From: a bacterium 210820-DFI.6.37
GTDB taxonomy: Bacteria; Bacillota; Clostridia; Peptostreptococcales; Anaerovoracaceae
NCBI GenBank assembly: GCA_020558355.1
Contig: JAJCKG010000006.1
Location: 1-64,000 of the forward strand
Direction of reading: 5' to 3'
Length of the DNA: 64,000 nt
Part shown: one piece after another, positions 17,026-25,473 of the stretch
How positions within the stretch are numbered: the first letter of the stretch is position 1
How the letters are laid out: each line of letters starts with the position of its first letter
Made by a program: the position numbers and the translations under genes
Notes under the pieces: model-generated
The model's database searches: none
Told to the model about the DNA's origin: nothing
Seen by the model: the letters and a program-made list of their open reading frames with translations, nothing else

Positions 17026-17718
17026 ATGAAAACAACAACACTTTATATCGAGAAAATTCCTGTCATTATTTCGGGAGAAAAATCTGACAAAGCATATATT
17101 TATGTCCATGGAAAAATGTCTGATAAAGAATCTGCTGAAACTTTTGCTCAGATCGCAGAAAGCAAAGGATATCAGACAATCTGTTTTGATTTACCGGAAC
17201 ATGGAGAACGAAAAAACGAAAATTATCGGTGTGATATTTGGAATGGCATTTCTGACCTTCATCAAATAAGCTCCTATACATTTGCTAATTGGAAATCCGT
17301 ATCTTTGTTTGCTTGTAGTTTAGGCGCATATTTCAGCTTGCAGGCGTATAGAGATATTAGTTTTGAAAAGTGCTTTTTTCTGTCTCCAATCGTAAATATG
17401 GAATACCTCATTCAAAATATGTTCCTATGGTTTCATGTCACAGAAGAAATGCTTTATACGGAAAGAGAAATTCCGACACCGATTGATACTTTGTCTTGGG
17501 ATTATTACCAGTATGTAAAGAAAAATCCCGTAACAAAATGGAATAGTCCGACCTATATACTTTATGGAGGTAAGGACAATTTGCAATCTTTACAGGTTAT
17601 CGAAAATTTTGCGAAGACTAATCATGTGGCATTGACTATATCAGAGCAGAGCGAGCATTTTTTTATGGGAAATGAAGATGATGAGATGATAAAAAACTGG
17701 TTATACGATAATCTGTAA
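17026..17718 (+). CDS. Alpha/beta hydrolase
   Basis: A 230-residue cytoplasmic alpha/beta-hydrolase-fold protein. The oxyanion strand motif YVHGKMSDKES (about 27) and the nucleophile elbow FACSLGAYF (serine near residue 97) are visible; the first glycine of the usual GxSxG is replaced by alanine. An aspartate in YGGKDNL (about 182) and a histidine in SEHFF (about 208) complete a plausible triad. ATG follows GAGGTGATG. It stands alone, more A+T-rich than neighbours, and belongs to the accessory zone. Substrate is unknown. Confidence 0.8.
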   Translation: MKTTTLYIEKIPVIISGEKSDKAYIYVHGKMSDKESAETFAQIAESKGYQTICFDLPEHGERKNENYRCDIWNGISDLHQISSYTFANWKSVSLFACSLGAYFSLQAYRDISFEKCFFLSPIVNMEYLIQNMFLWFHVTEEMLYTEREIPTPIDTLSWDYYQYVKKNPVTKWNSPTYILYGGKDNLQSLQVIENFAKTNHVALTISEQSEHFFMGNEDDEMIKNWLYDNL

Positions 17719-17993
17719 AAACAATATAGCGCTATCGCTGTTGGCAATAAAAAACGTAGGAACTATCGGAAAAGTACAGGGTCAGCATTTATTTGTTGTT
17801 CTTGTATTTTTTTGTTGTCTCAAAATATTTCTGAATGATTTTGAGGACAGGGTAACTGTACAAAAAGGATTAACAGAAAATGTGATAAAGCGAATAAAGA
17901 AGCGGCTGATAAAAATGGAAGGTTTGTTTGTTAAGAATGGCGAAAAGAGGGACATGGGAAAAATAAAAATTTACAAAAAAATTTGCCAGGCTC

Positions 17994-18024
17994 TTGACTT
18001 GGAGTGAACTCCAGAGAGTAGAAT
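17994..18024 (+). promoter_or_regulatory. MerR-type promoter with 19-bp spacer and central dyad
   Basis: TTGACT (17994-17999) and TAGAAT (18019-18024) are separated by 19 bp, the over-long spacer typical of MerR-activated promoters, and the spacer holds the perfect dyad TGGAGTGAACTCCA (18000-18013). The MerR gene starts 117 bp downstream, so autoregulation and control of the whole operon are likely. No other gene is visible in 17719-18140. Confidence 0.85.
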
Positions 18025-18140
18025 ATGATTGCGCCATAGACCATGGCTTTGTTTTCTGCATTGTATTTGAGTGACTTAGTATACAGAAAAGCTGCCAGTG
18101 GCGTGGTCTTTGTATTGCATAACGGACAGGAGGGATAAGA

Positions 18141-18515
18141 TTGACAATCAAAGAGGTGAGTGAGAAATATGATATTTCACAGGATACGTTACGCTATTAT
18201 GAGCGTGTGGGGATGATTCCTCCAGTTAAGCGGACGGCGGGAGGTATCCGGGATTATCGGCGGGAGGACTGCGAATGGGTGGAACTTGCCAAATGTATGA
18301 GAAGTGCCGGACTGACTGTGGAAGCCATGATAGAATATACAAAGCTTTACCAGCAGGGAAATGAAACTCTTGGCGCAAGATGTGAACTTTTACAGAATCA
18401 AAGGGAAAAGCTTCTTTATCAGAAGAAGCAGATTGACGCGGCACTGGATAAACTGAATTATAAGATTTCCAGGTATGAGGTGGCTCTGGAGACGGGGGAG
18501 TTGGTATGGGATTAA
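18141..18515 (+). CDS. MerR family regulator
   Basis: A 124-residue MerR-type regulator with the winged helix at residues 1-70 (SEKYDISQDTLRYYERVGMI, then GIRDYRREDCEWVELAKCMR) and a dimerisation coiled coil after residue 80. Translation probably begins at TTG 18141, preceded by AGGAGGG at the right distance. It heads a run of seven same-strand genes and follows a promoter with 19-bp spacer and dyad. MerR members of this subgroup often sit beside aldo/keto reductases and cupins. The effector is not evident; one cysteine lies in the DNA-binding half and one at about residue 79. Confidence 0.9.
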   Translation: MTIKEVSEKYDISQDTLRYYERVGMIPPVKRTAGGIRDYRREDCEWVELAKCMRSAGLTVEAMIEYTKLYQQGNETLGARCELLQNQREKLLYQKKQIDAALDKLNYKISRYEVALETGELVWD

Positions 18516-18572
18516 AAGAGATGAGAAGCACGACTGGTGCTAAATTATGACTCATGCTTTGAAGGAGAAGGA

Positions 18573-18923
18573 ATGACGCTTGAAGAAGTAAGCAGGAATT
18601 ATAATATTGATACAAAAAAGCTGATACTTTTTGAAGAAAAAGGCCTTACCGGCTGCCGGGATAAGAATGGCTTTTTTGATTTTCGGGCTGATGATATACA
18701 GCGTATCAGTCTCATACTTGCACTCCAGGACATAGGCATGGATATTGGGGATATAAGACATTATTTATCTCTGTGTCCGAAGGGCGATAAGTCAATAGAG
18801 GGGAGAATCCGTCTTCTGCGAAAACAACGGTATCGGCTGTTAGAGGAAATCCATGAGAAACAGAAGGTTTTGGACAGCCTTGATTTTATGATCTATAAGA
18901 TGAAAGAGGAGGAAAAGGTATGA
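18573..18923 (+). CDS. Second MerR-like regulator
   Basis: A 116-residue relative of the MerR fold: helix-turn-helix MTLEEVSRNYNIDTKKLILF, wing with GCRDKNGFFDFRADDIQRISL, then a helical arm (SIEGRIRLLRKQRYRLLEEI). The recognition helix is atypical: the usual LRYYE is replaced by LILFE, so DNA binding may be altered, and it might form heterodimers with the first MerR protein. ATG 18573 follows GAAGGAG. Its stop overlaps the cupin start (ATGA), showing translational coupling with the enzymes. Confidence 0.78.
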   Translation: MTLEEVSRNYNIDTKKLILFEEKGLTGCRDKNGFFDFRADDIQRISLILALQDIGMDIGDIRHYLSLCPKGDKSIEGRIRLLRKQRYRLLEEIHEKQKVLDSLDFMIYKMKEEEKV

Positions 18924-19357
18924 AGATCAGAAATGAAGAAGAATTTGAGAAAGAAAACCTGTTTGGGAAAGGGCAGTCTAATAAGGCGTATGCACAGTAT
19001 TTTGTGGGGGAGTCATTTCTCAATCCTCTGACAAGTGCAAAGCAGTGCGGGATTTTTCTTGCAAATGTTACATTTGAACCAGGCTGCCGTAATAACTGGC
19101 ATATACATCATGCGTCAAAGGGCGGCGGGCAGATACTGCTCTGCATTTCAGGAAGCGGATGGTATCAGGAGGAAGGAAAAGAGGCAGTGAGTCTTGAGCC
19201 GGGAATGGTCATCACAATCCCGCCGGAAGTGAAGCACTGGCATGGCGCAAAAGCAGACAGCTGGTTTGGCCATATTGCATTTGAAGTGCCGGGAGCTGAC
19301 TGCAGGAACGAATGGTGTGAACCTGTATCAGATGAAGAATACGGAAGACTCGAATAG
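18920..19357 (+). CDS. Cupin domain protein (carboxymuconolactone-associated type)
   Basis: A 145-residue single-domain cupin. Metal-binding histidines are visible in NNWHIHHASKGGGQ (about residues 55-68) and in PPEVKHWHGAKAD (about 99-111), with the conserved GxGW turn (GSGWYQEEG). Small cupins of this type regularly accompany carboxymuconolactone decarboxylase-like proteins in MerR/AKR operons; activity is unassigned. It overlaps the preceding gene by four bases and precedes the CMD gene by 17 bp. Confidence 0.85.
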   Translation: MKIRNEEEFEKENLFGKGQSNKAYAQYFVGESFLNPLTSAKQCGIFLANVTFEPGCRNNWHIHHASKGGGQILLCISGSGWYQEEGKEAVSLEPGMVITIPPEVKHWHGAKADSWFGHIAFEVPGADCRNEWCEPVSDEEYGRLE

Positions 19358-19374
19358 AGTATCAGGAGGATAAA

Positions 19375-20076
19375 ATGGAGAATATGGATCATTTACGGGA
19401 AACAGACTCGGAATTTATGGAACGGTGGGAGGCATTCGCCTTTCAGGAAGTAATGAATGAACCAAAGCAGCAGCTGGATGATATAACAAGAAATCTGGCA
19501 ATCCTGTCAACTTTGATCGGAAGCCAGAGCATAGATGTCTATAAAGAGATGCTTCCGACAGCATTGAACAGTGGGCTTACACCTGTTATGGTAAAGGAAG
19601 TGGTATATCAGGCAGTAGACTATCTCGGCTTTGGGCGGGTCTATCCGTTTTTGACTTCTACAAATGAGTGTCTGACAGAGCGGGGCGTTCCGCTTCCGCT
19701 GGAGGGCCAGTCGACTACGACAATGGAGAACCGTCTGGAAAAGGGTGCACAGGCACAGGTGGATATTTTTGGAGACAGCATGAAGGATTTTTGGAAAGGA
19801 GGGCATATCAACCGCTGGCTGGCAGCAAATTGTTTCGGAGATTTTTATACCAGGACAGGGCTTGACCTAAAGCAGAGGGAGTTGATCACGTTCTGTTTCC
19901 TTGCCGCACAGGGCGGCTGTGAACCGCAGCTTGTTTCCCATGCAGCAGGAAATATGAATATAGGGAACGACGAAGCGTTTTTAGTCCGTGTCGTATCACA
20001 ATGCCTGCCATATATCGGATATCCGCGGAGTTTAAATGCAGTCCAGTGTATAAAAAAGGCAGCTTCGGAAAAATAA
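19375..20076 (+). CDS. Carboxymuconolactone decarboxylase family protein, two domains
   Basis: A 233-residue protein with two AhpD/CMD-like helical domains, one around residues 30-105 (NLAILSTLIG, LTPVMVKEVVYQAVDYLGF) and one around 135-230 (LDLKQRELITFCFLAAQGG, QLVSHAAGNMNIG, RVVSQCLPYIGYPRSLNAV). Some relatives are peroxidase-like and carry CxxC pairs; none is seen here, so a decarboxylase- or isomerase-like role is as likely. The RBS GGAGGAT precedes the ATG. It is part of the MerR operon. Confidence 0.85.
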   Translation: MENMDHLRETDSEFMERWEAFAFQEVMNEPKQQLDDITRNLAILSTLIGSQSIDVYKEMLPTALNSGLTPVMVKEVVYQAVDYLGFGRVYPFLTSTNECLTERGVPLPLEGQSTTTMENRLEKGAQAQVDIFGDSMKDFWKGGHINRWLAANCFGDFYTRTGLDLKQRELITFCFLAAQGGCEPQLVSHAAGNMNIGNDEAFLVRVVSQCLPYIGYPRSLNAVQCIKKAASEK

Positions 20077-20141
20077 GGATGTGTCCAGGGGAAATTTTAT
20101 GCTGGCCCTTATGGGGTCAATGAAGAAGGGGATCTGGAACA

Positions 20142-20732
20142 ATGAAAGTTGAACAGTTTGTTATGGCTTATGGTGTAGAACAGGATAGGATTCGTGCATT
20201 TTTACCGGAAGGATTCATATCTCTCCGGCCTGTTTTCAGAATCAACGCAGAAATCCGACAGGACATTGTGGAAACGGTGTATATTGAATTTAATACCGCA
20301 GTGGAATCTTATGGAAAGCGCGGATGGCTTAATATTGCTTATTGGAATAGTACACATTCAGCGATTTCTTATCAAAGGATCAAAAAATCCGTAAACTTTT
20401 TTTTGCCGTTTCTAACGATTACCTTTACGGGTGTTGGCATTGAGGGAGGCTGTCCCGCGGAAAAAGATAATGATGGATGTTTTTTCCTTGGAGAAACTGT
20501 GGAACTTCATCCAGCTGAAAAGATACACGCGAATAAACAGTTTTGCGATTGTGAGTTTGCATGGAGTTTTTCGGAAAATGACGCACATGGAGCCAGTATT
20601 GGAAAAACGCTTCCTGCGTTTGCAACAGAGCCAAAAAAGCAATATAAAAAACAGGTTTTTTCTGTGGAAAATGCAGCGGCAATCCCGTGTGAACAGGTTT
20701 TAGGTTCTTATATCGTGAGCTTCGAACGTTAA
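20142..20732 (+). CDS. Conserved hypothetical protein in the MerR operon
   Basis: A 196-residue soluble protein without a motif I recognise. It has no signal peptide or membrane helix. Notable strings are GFISLRPVFRINAEIRQD, YIEFNTAVESYGKRGWLN and a cysteine pair in ANKQFCDCEF; the beta-rich pattern with VYIEFNT could fit a small-molecule-binding barrel, but this is a guess. The start is weakly supported, with only GGGGATCTGG upstream. Its place between the CMD protein and the aldo/keto reductase suggests a role in the same pathway. Confidence 0.65.
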   Translation: MKVEQFVMAYGVEQDRIRAFLPEGFISLRPVFRINAEIRQDIVETVYIEFNTAVESYGKRGWLNIAYWNSTHSAISYQRIKKSVNFFLPFLTITFTGVGIEGGCPAEKDNDGCFFLGETVELHPAEKIHANKQFCDCEFAWSFSENDAHGASIGKTLPAFATEPKKQYKKQVFSVENAAAIPCEQVLGSYIVSFER

Positions 20733-20770
20733 ATAAGAATAAGTAAATAAGATTAGGAAAGGAGAAGGCT

Positions 20771-21865
20771 ATGCAGTATCGAAAACTTCCAAAGGGAACA
20801 GAAGAGATCAGTATTATCGGGATTGGAACAGGCTATATCTATGTATCTGATGAAAAGGAGATAGAAGAAACCGTTGCCCTTGCAATCGAGAACGGCATCA
20901 ATTTTTTTGATCTGGCTTCATCAGAGGGGAAACCTTTTGCGCCATATGGGAGGGCAATGGCAGGATGCCGCAAGGATCTGTATTTTCAGATCCATTTTGG
21001 GGCAAATTACGAGACTGGTTCCTACGGTTGGACGACCAATCTGGACAAAATCAAGCAATCGGTAGACTGGCAGTTAAAGATGTTGCAGACAGACTATATT
21101 GATTTTGGATTCATCCATTGTGTGGATGAAGTTTCTGATCTGCAAAAAATTCAGGAAAATGGAGTAATAGAGTATATTTTGCAGTTGAAAAAACAGGGTG
21201 TGGTACATCATGTAGGCTTATCTTCCCATACACCGGAGCTTACGAATCAGGTGATGGATATGGGGATTCTGGATATGCTGATGTTCTCGATCAATCCCGG
21301 ATATGACTACCAGAAAGGCACTTATGGGATTGGCAGTGTGGGGGAGCGTATGGAGCTGTATCGCCGCTGTGAAAAAGAGGGAGTAGGCATATCTGTAATG
21401 AAAGTATTTGGCGGAGGGCAGCTTTTGGATGCAAAAACGTCCCCGTTTGGAGCAGCGCTGACGGAAGCCCAGTGTATCCAGTATGCACTTGACAGACCAG
21501 GCGTTTTGACAGTTCTGCCGGGTATCCGTGGCAAAAAGGATCTGCAGAAGGTTTTGGGGTATTTTGGAGCATCCCCGGAAGAAAAAGATTATTCTGTTAT
21601 TGGAACCTTCACACCGCGGGACGCAGAGGGGGTCTGTGTTTATTGTAACCATTGCCAGCCTTGTCCGGCAGGACTGAATGTGGGATTGATCAACAAATAT
21701 TATGACTTGTCTGTGGCGGGTGATGCTTTAGCGCGTGACCATTATAAGAAACTGGAGAAAAAAGCAGGACAGTGTATCAAATGCGGGCACTGCAACAGCC
21801 GGTGTCCATTCCATGCAGACCAGATGGCGAGGATGGAAACGATCCGTAAATATTTTAACGAATAA
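20771..21865 (+). CDS. Aldo/keto reductase with C-terminal ferredoxin domain
   Basis: A 364-residue fusion: an aldo/keto reductase barrel (about residues 1-275; NFFDLASSEGKPFAPYGRAM carries the expected Asp and Tyr region, then VHHVGLSSHTPE) followed by two [4Fe-4S] motifs, CVYCNHCQPCPAGLNVG (about 292) and CIKCGHCNSRCPFHADQ (about 335). The barrel normally binds NADPH; the clusters suggest electron exchange with ferredoxin. RBS AAAGGAG precedes the ATG. Being in the same operon as a CMD protein, cupin and hydrolase, it probably reduces a carbonyl compound. Confidence 0.92.
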   Translation: MQYRKLPKGTEEISIIGIGTGYIYVSDEKEIEETVALAIENGINFFDLASSEGKPFAPYGRAMAGCRKDLYFQIHFGANYETGSYGWTTNLDKIKQSVDWQLKMLQTDYIDFGFIHCVDEVSDLQKIQENGVIEYILQLKKQGVVHHVGLSSHTPELTNQVMDMGILDMLMFSINPGYDYQKGTYGIGSVGERMELYRRCEKEGVGISVMKVFGGGQLLDAKTSPFGAALTEAQCIQYALDRPGVLTVLPGIRGKKDLQKVLGYFGASPEEKDYSVIGTFTPRDAEGVCVYCNHCQPCPAGLNVGLINKYYDLSVAGDALARDHYKKLEKKAGQCIKCGHCNSRCPFHADQMARMETIRKYFNE

Positions 21866-21881
21866 GAAAGGATGATGCTAA

Positions 21882-22823
21882 ATGGGTAAAGGATATATTG
21901 CAGAGTTAAGTGAGAATGTAGAAAGAAAGTCCGTGTCTTACAAGAACCGTTACGGGCTTATGATCGCCGGGGATTTATATACCCCGAAAAATATGGAGCA
22001 GGGAAGGAAATATGCGGCATTGATCATAGGCGCGCCTTATGGCGGCGTCAAGGAGCAGGGGCCTTGTGTGTATGGAAGTGGACTGGCAGAGAGAGGGTTT
22101 GTCGTGCTGACGTTTGACCAGTCCTTTATGGGAGAAAGCGCTGGGGAACCCCGTAATGTTTCTTCCCCTGATATTTTTACGGAAAATTTCAGCGCTGGTG
22201 TGGATTTTCTTGGACTGCGGGATTTTGTTGACAGAGAAAAAATCGGTGTCATCGGTATCTGCGGATCAGGCGGTTTTGCATTGTCTGCGGCGCAGAGTGA
22301 CACGAGGATTAAGGCTGTTGCAACCTGCAGTATGTATGACATGACAGCGGCTGCAAGGCTGGACATGGATGCCGATGCAGTTCTGGAGAACAAAGAGAGG
22401 ATATCCAGACAGAGATGGGTTGATGCGGAGAATGGGTATCCGGAGTATATTCCGTACTTCCCGGAGGAACCGCTTGATGAAGTCCCGGCGGATCTGGAAG
22501 AGCCGACAGCGGAATGGTTCCGCTTTTACGCAATAAAGCGTGGGCATCATCCGAATGCAAGAGGAGGATTTACGACCAGCAGCGACCTTGCTTTTACCAA
22601 TTTCCGCTTATTGGATTTCATTGATGAGATATCGCCAAGACCAATCCTGTTTGTCATGGGCGACAGGGCACATTCAAAATTCTTCAGCGAGAACGCTTAT
22701 GCCGCAGCGAAAGAACCGAAAGAAATTTATGTGGTAAAAGATGCGGAGCATATTGATCTGTACGATAAGGTGGATCGGATTCCGTTTGAAAAATTAGCAG
22801 CTTTTTTCACAGAGAATCTGTAA
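21882..22823 (+). CDS. Alpha/beta hydrolase (dienelactone hydrolase-like)
   Basis: A 313-residue alpha/beta hydrolase. It opens with a strand pair around KNRYGLMIAGDLYTP, has the nucleophile elbow GICGSGGFALSAAQ (about residues 126-139, serine in GSG), an acid in VMGDRAHSKFF (about 256) and a histidine in DAEHIDLYD (about 289). Related proteins are grouped as YcjY-like or dienelactone hydrolase-like enzymes. It is the last gene of the MerR operon, 16 bp after the aldo/keto reductase; no terminator is obvious behind it, where the acetyltransferase scrap begins. Confidence 0.86.
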   Translation: MGKGYIAELSENVERKSVSYKNRYGLMIAGDLYTPKNMEQGRKYAALIIGAPYGGVKEQGPCVYGSGLAERGFVVLTFDQSFMGESAGEPRNVSSPDIFTENFSAGVDFLGLRDFVDREKIGVIGICGSGGFALSAAQSDTRIKAVATCSMYDMTAAARLDMDADAVLENKERISRQRWVDAENGYPEYIPYFPEEPLDEVPADLEEPTAEWFRFYAIKRGHHPNARGGFTTSSDLAFTNFRLLDFIDEISPRPILFVMGDRAHSKFFSENAYAAAKEPKEIYVVKDAEHIDLYDKVDRIPFEKLAAFFTENL

Positions 22824-22834
22824 AATGATTCATC

Positions 22835-22894
22835 TTTAACAGTGCCAATCATACGCTGTCTTCATTGTCCACGTATCCATTTCCATTATTTTTT
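22835..22894 (+). pseudogene. 60-bp scrap of a Vat-like acetyltransferase gene
   Basis: These 60 bases match 16364-16423 of the intact acetyltransferase with two mismatches, covering the catalytic-histidine region [13 protein letters not shown]. Nothing else of the gene is present: the match stops exactly where the 150-bp dispersed repeat begins. Confidence 0.85.
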
Positions 22895-22895
22895 T

Positions 22896-23045
22896 CGAAA
22901 ATTTTGCAGAAAAAGTATACGGTTTCAAGGGCTTTCGCTTCCTGTGCTTTGCGAATTTGCTGTTTTTCCCTTTCCGCCACCGCTTCATCCTCCGCAGCCC
23001 TTATTTTGGTATATTTTTATGTGAAAAAATCATATAAAAATATAC
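22896..23045. repeat. 150-bp dispersed repeat, copy B
   Basis: Same orientation and length as copy A at 322-471. Its right end forms a hairpin, GTATATTTTTAT paired with ATAAAAATATAC. The minus strand is open through the whole copy (IRAAEDEAVAEREKQQIRKA and on), whereas copy A has a stop. A further short hairpin (GTGGAA...TTCCAC, about 23070-23090) follows; otherwise 23046-23149 holds no gene. Confidence 0.8.
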
Positions 23046-23149
23046 GAACTGGTTTTACGATCGGCAGAGTGTGGAAAAACAGAGCTTCCACAACGCGAAA
23101 TTGTTGAGAATTATTTTGGCCAAGTTAACAACAGGGCATATGTCAACGG

Positions 23150-23179
23150 TCGACATTTCCGGTAAACCTGTGGTAGAAT
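23150..23179 (+). promoter_or_regulatory. Candidate topB promoter
   Basis: TCGACA (23150-23155) and TAGAAT (23174-23179), 18-bp spacer, about 40 bp before the topB start. Confidence 0.5.
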
Positions 23180-23220
23180 AAGGGTCACGACACACAGGGA
23201 AGAAAGGAATCGAAAGAAAC

Positions 23221-25368
23221 TTGAAAAAACTGATTATAGCGGAAAAACCATCGGTAGCCAAAAATATTGCCGACGCTCTGGGAATCCGGGGAAGAAAGAA
23301 CGGATACATAGAGGGAGAAGATTACATCATTACATGGGTATTCGGGCATCTTCTCCAGCTTTATGATGTGAAGGATTATGATGAGAGCCGGAAAAGCTGG
23401 CGTATGGAGAACTTCCCCTTCATCCCGGAGGATTTCCAGTACAAGATCAAGTCCGACAATAAAAATAAAAAACAGGCGGATTCCGGCGCGGAAAGGCAGA
23501 TGCGGATTATTCAGACTCTGATGGAGCGGGAAGATGTAGAAGGCGTAGTTTCCGCTACAGACTATGATCGGGAAGGGCAGATCATAGCGGATGAGATTTT
23601 TTTGTATCTGAAAAATGAAAAACAGGTGGAAAGACTGCTTTTGAATGAATGGACGAAGGATGAGGTTTTGTCGGGACTGGGCAAACTGCGGCCCAATCGG
23701 GAACTGCAGCCGATGCAGGACGCGGGATTCGGAAGACAGATCGCCGACTGGCTCATTGGGATTAACCTGACTTCTGTAGCCACAGTCAAATATCAGAATT
23801 CCAATCATAACAAGGTCCTTAATATCGGACGAGTCCTGCTTCCTACACTGAAGATCATATATGACCGGGACCGGGAAATCGAGAGCTTTGAAAAATCAAA
23901 ATACTACAAGCTTCTGGTTCCGTTTAAGACAAAAGACGGAAAAGAGCTGGAAGCTGTTTATTATGAAGCGGAGAATGAAAAGTTTGAAGACAGGGAGGCC
24001 CTGGACAAGCTGTCGGAGCTGCTGAAGGGCAAAGAAGGACGGATTACAGAGAAGGAGGTAGAACGCAAAAAAGAATACGCGCCGTTTCTTTTTAATCTTT
24101 CCAATCTTCAGGGATATGTTACCAGTAAGAATAAGGGGTGGACATCGGAGAAGGTATTGAAGGTCGCGCAGGAGCTTTATGAAAAGAAGGTGATTACTTA
24201 TCCCAGAACAGCCAGCAGTGTTCTGGATGAAAGTCTGAAGGAAAAGGCGGCCAGAGTACTGGAAACAGTGAAAAAAGGAATGCCTTACGAAAAAGAAATT
24301 AAATTTACCGATTCTAAGCGGATCTTTGACAGCAAAAAGGTGGAGAGCCACTCTGCCATTATTCCTACTTATGTCGCGCCGAAAAACCTTACCGCGGATG
24401 AGCAGATCATTTACGATGCGGTACGCAGCCGCTTTCTTGCGCAGTTTCTGCCCGTATCGGAAAGCGAGGAAACAAAGCTTACTATAAAAATGGAGGACGC
24501 TCCGGGTGTGTTTATCGCAAAGGGAAGGGTCCAGCTGGAAGCCGGATGGAAGAAAGCGGAGGCGGTTACTTCAAAGGAAGTAATGATGCCGCCGGCGGAA
24601 AGGGGAGAAAGTCTTACTGCGGGGACACTTTCTGTAAAAGAAGTTGTACGAAAACCGCCGAAGCATCATACGGAAAAGACCCTGCTGCGAGTTATGGAAA
24701 CCTGTGGAAAAAGCTACGATGAGGAGGAATCGGAGGAAATGATGATGGCAATTCTGAGCGGCTTTTCTATTGGAACTCCGGCAACCAGGGCGGAGACGAT
24801 TCGAAAGTTAAAGGACGTAGGGTATATAAAGCCAAAAGGAAAATCCCTGATTTGTACGGATCTGGGGCGGATGATGGTGGAAACCTTTCCTGTCAAGGAG
24901 CTGTTCGATCTGGAATATACAGGAAAACTGGAAAAGACGCTTTCTGATATTGAGAAAAATAAATTTAAAAAAGAAGATTTTCTGGACATGATCAAGGATT
25001 TTACGGCTGATTCAGTAGAGGCCATAAAAGAGGATAAGCTTTTTGCGTCCAGAGTCGCGCTTCCTGAATCTGTGGAAATTATCGGGACCTGTCCGGAATG
25101 CGGCAACCCGGTTATTGAATCAGAAAAAGCCTTCGGCTGCAGCAACTGGAAAAACGGCTGCGGGTTTACCATATGGAAAAATGATAAGTTTATCCAATCC
25201 CTTGGCAAAAAAGTTTCTCCGGAAATGGTACGACTGCTCCTGCAAAACGGCAAGGTTGGATTTCATGGCCTGAAAAGCAAAAGGGGGAACAAATTCAGCG
25301 CTTATCTCCATTATATAAAGGACGAGGAAAAAGGGTATTACAGCTGGAAAGTAGAATTTATTGACTAA
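23221..25368 (+). CDS. topB: DNA topoisomerase III (type IA)
   Basis: A 715-residue type IA topoisomerase that cuts and passes single strands to relax or decatenate DNA. The Toprim domain begins KKLIIAEKPSVAKNIADAL and includes ATDYDREGQIIA (about residues 114-125); the catalytic tyrosine is Tyr327 in VITYPRTASS; the CAP-like region has SIGTPATRAETI (about 516). A short C-terminal zinc-type motif follows (CPECGNPV...CSNWKNGCGF, about 623-645). Translation starts at TTG 23221 with AAAGGA upstream. Plasmid-borne copies exist, but no mobility genes are nearby. Confidence 0.94.
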   Translation: MKKLIIAEKPSVAKNIADALGIRGRKNGYIEGEDYIITWVFGHLLQLYDVKDYDESRKSWRMENFPFIPEDFQYKIKSDNKNKKQADSGAERQMRIIQTLMEREDVEGVVSATDYDREGQIIADEIFLYLKNEKQVERLLLNEWTKDEVLSGLGKLRPNRELQPMQDAGFGRQIADWLIGINLTSVATVKYQNSNHNKVLNIGRVLLPTLKIIYDRDREIESFEKSKYYKLLVPFKTKDGKELEAVYYEAENEKFEDREALDKLSELLKGKEGRITEKEVERKKEYAPFLFNLSNLQGYVTSKNKGWTSEKVLKVAQELYEKKVITYPRTASSVLDESLKEKAARVLETVKKGMPYEKEIKFTDSKRIFDSKKVESHSAIIPTYVAPKNLTADEQIIYDAVRSRFLAQFLPVSESEETKLTIKMEDAPGVFIAKGRVQLEAGWKKAEAVTSKEVMMPPAERGESLTAGTLSVKEVVRKPPKHHTEKTLLRVMETCGKSYDEEESEEMMMAILSGFSIGTPATRAETIRKLKDVGYIKPKGKSLICTDLGRMMVETFPVKELFDLEYTGKLEKTLSDIEKNKFKKEDFLDMIKDFTADSVEAIKEDKLFASRVALPESVEIIGTCPECGNPVIESEKAFGCSNWKNGCGFTIWKNDKFIQSLGKKVSPEMVRLLLQNGKVGFHGLKSKRGNKFSAYLHYIKDEEKGYYSWKVEFID

Positions 25369-25386
25369 TTAGTGTACGTTTTCTAA

Positions 25387-25415
25387 TTGACATTTTTCGA
25401 CTTTCCGGGTAGTCT
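25387..25415 (+). promoter_or_regulatory. sstT promoter
   Basis: TTGACA (25387-25392), 17 bp, TAGTCT (25410-25415). A small hairpin GGCCT-GTTAA-AGGCC lies in the leader at about 25424-25438. Confidence 0.6.
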
Positions 25416-25473
25416 ATATGGTGGGCCTGTTAAAGGCCGCAATAATCAATATTTTTAATGGAAGAGGGATATT

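Noticed and set aside
17741-18007. An 88-residue reading frame before the MerR promoter
   Set aside because: No RBS, odd composition, and it runs over the -35 and dyad of the MerR promoter. Most likely chance or gene debris.
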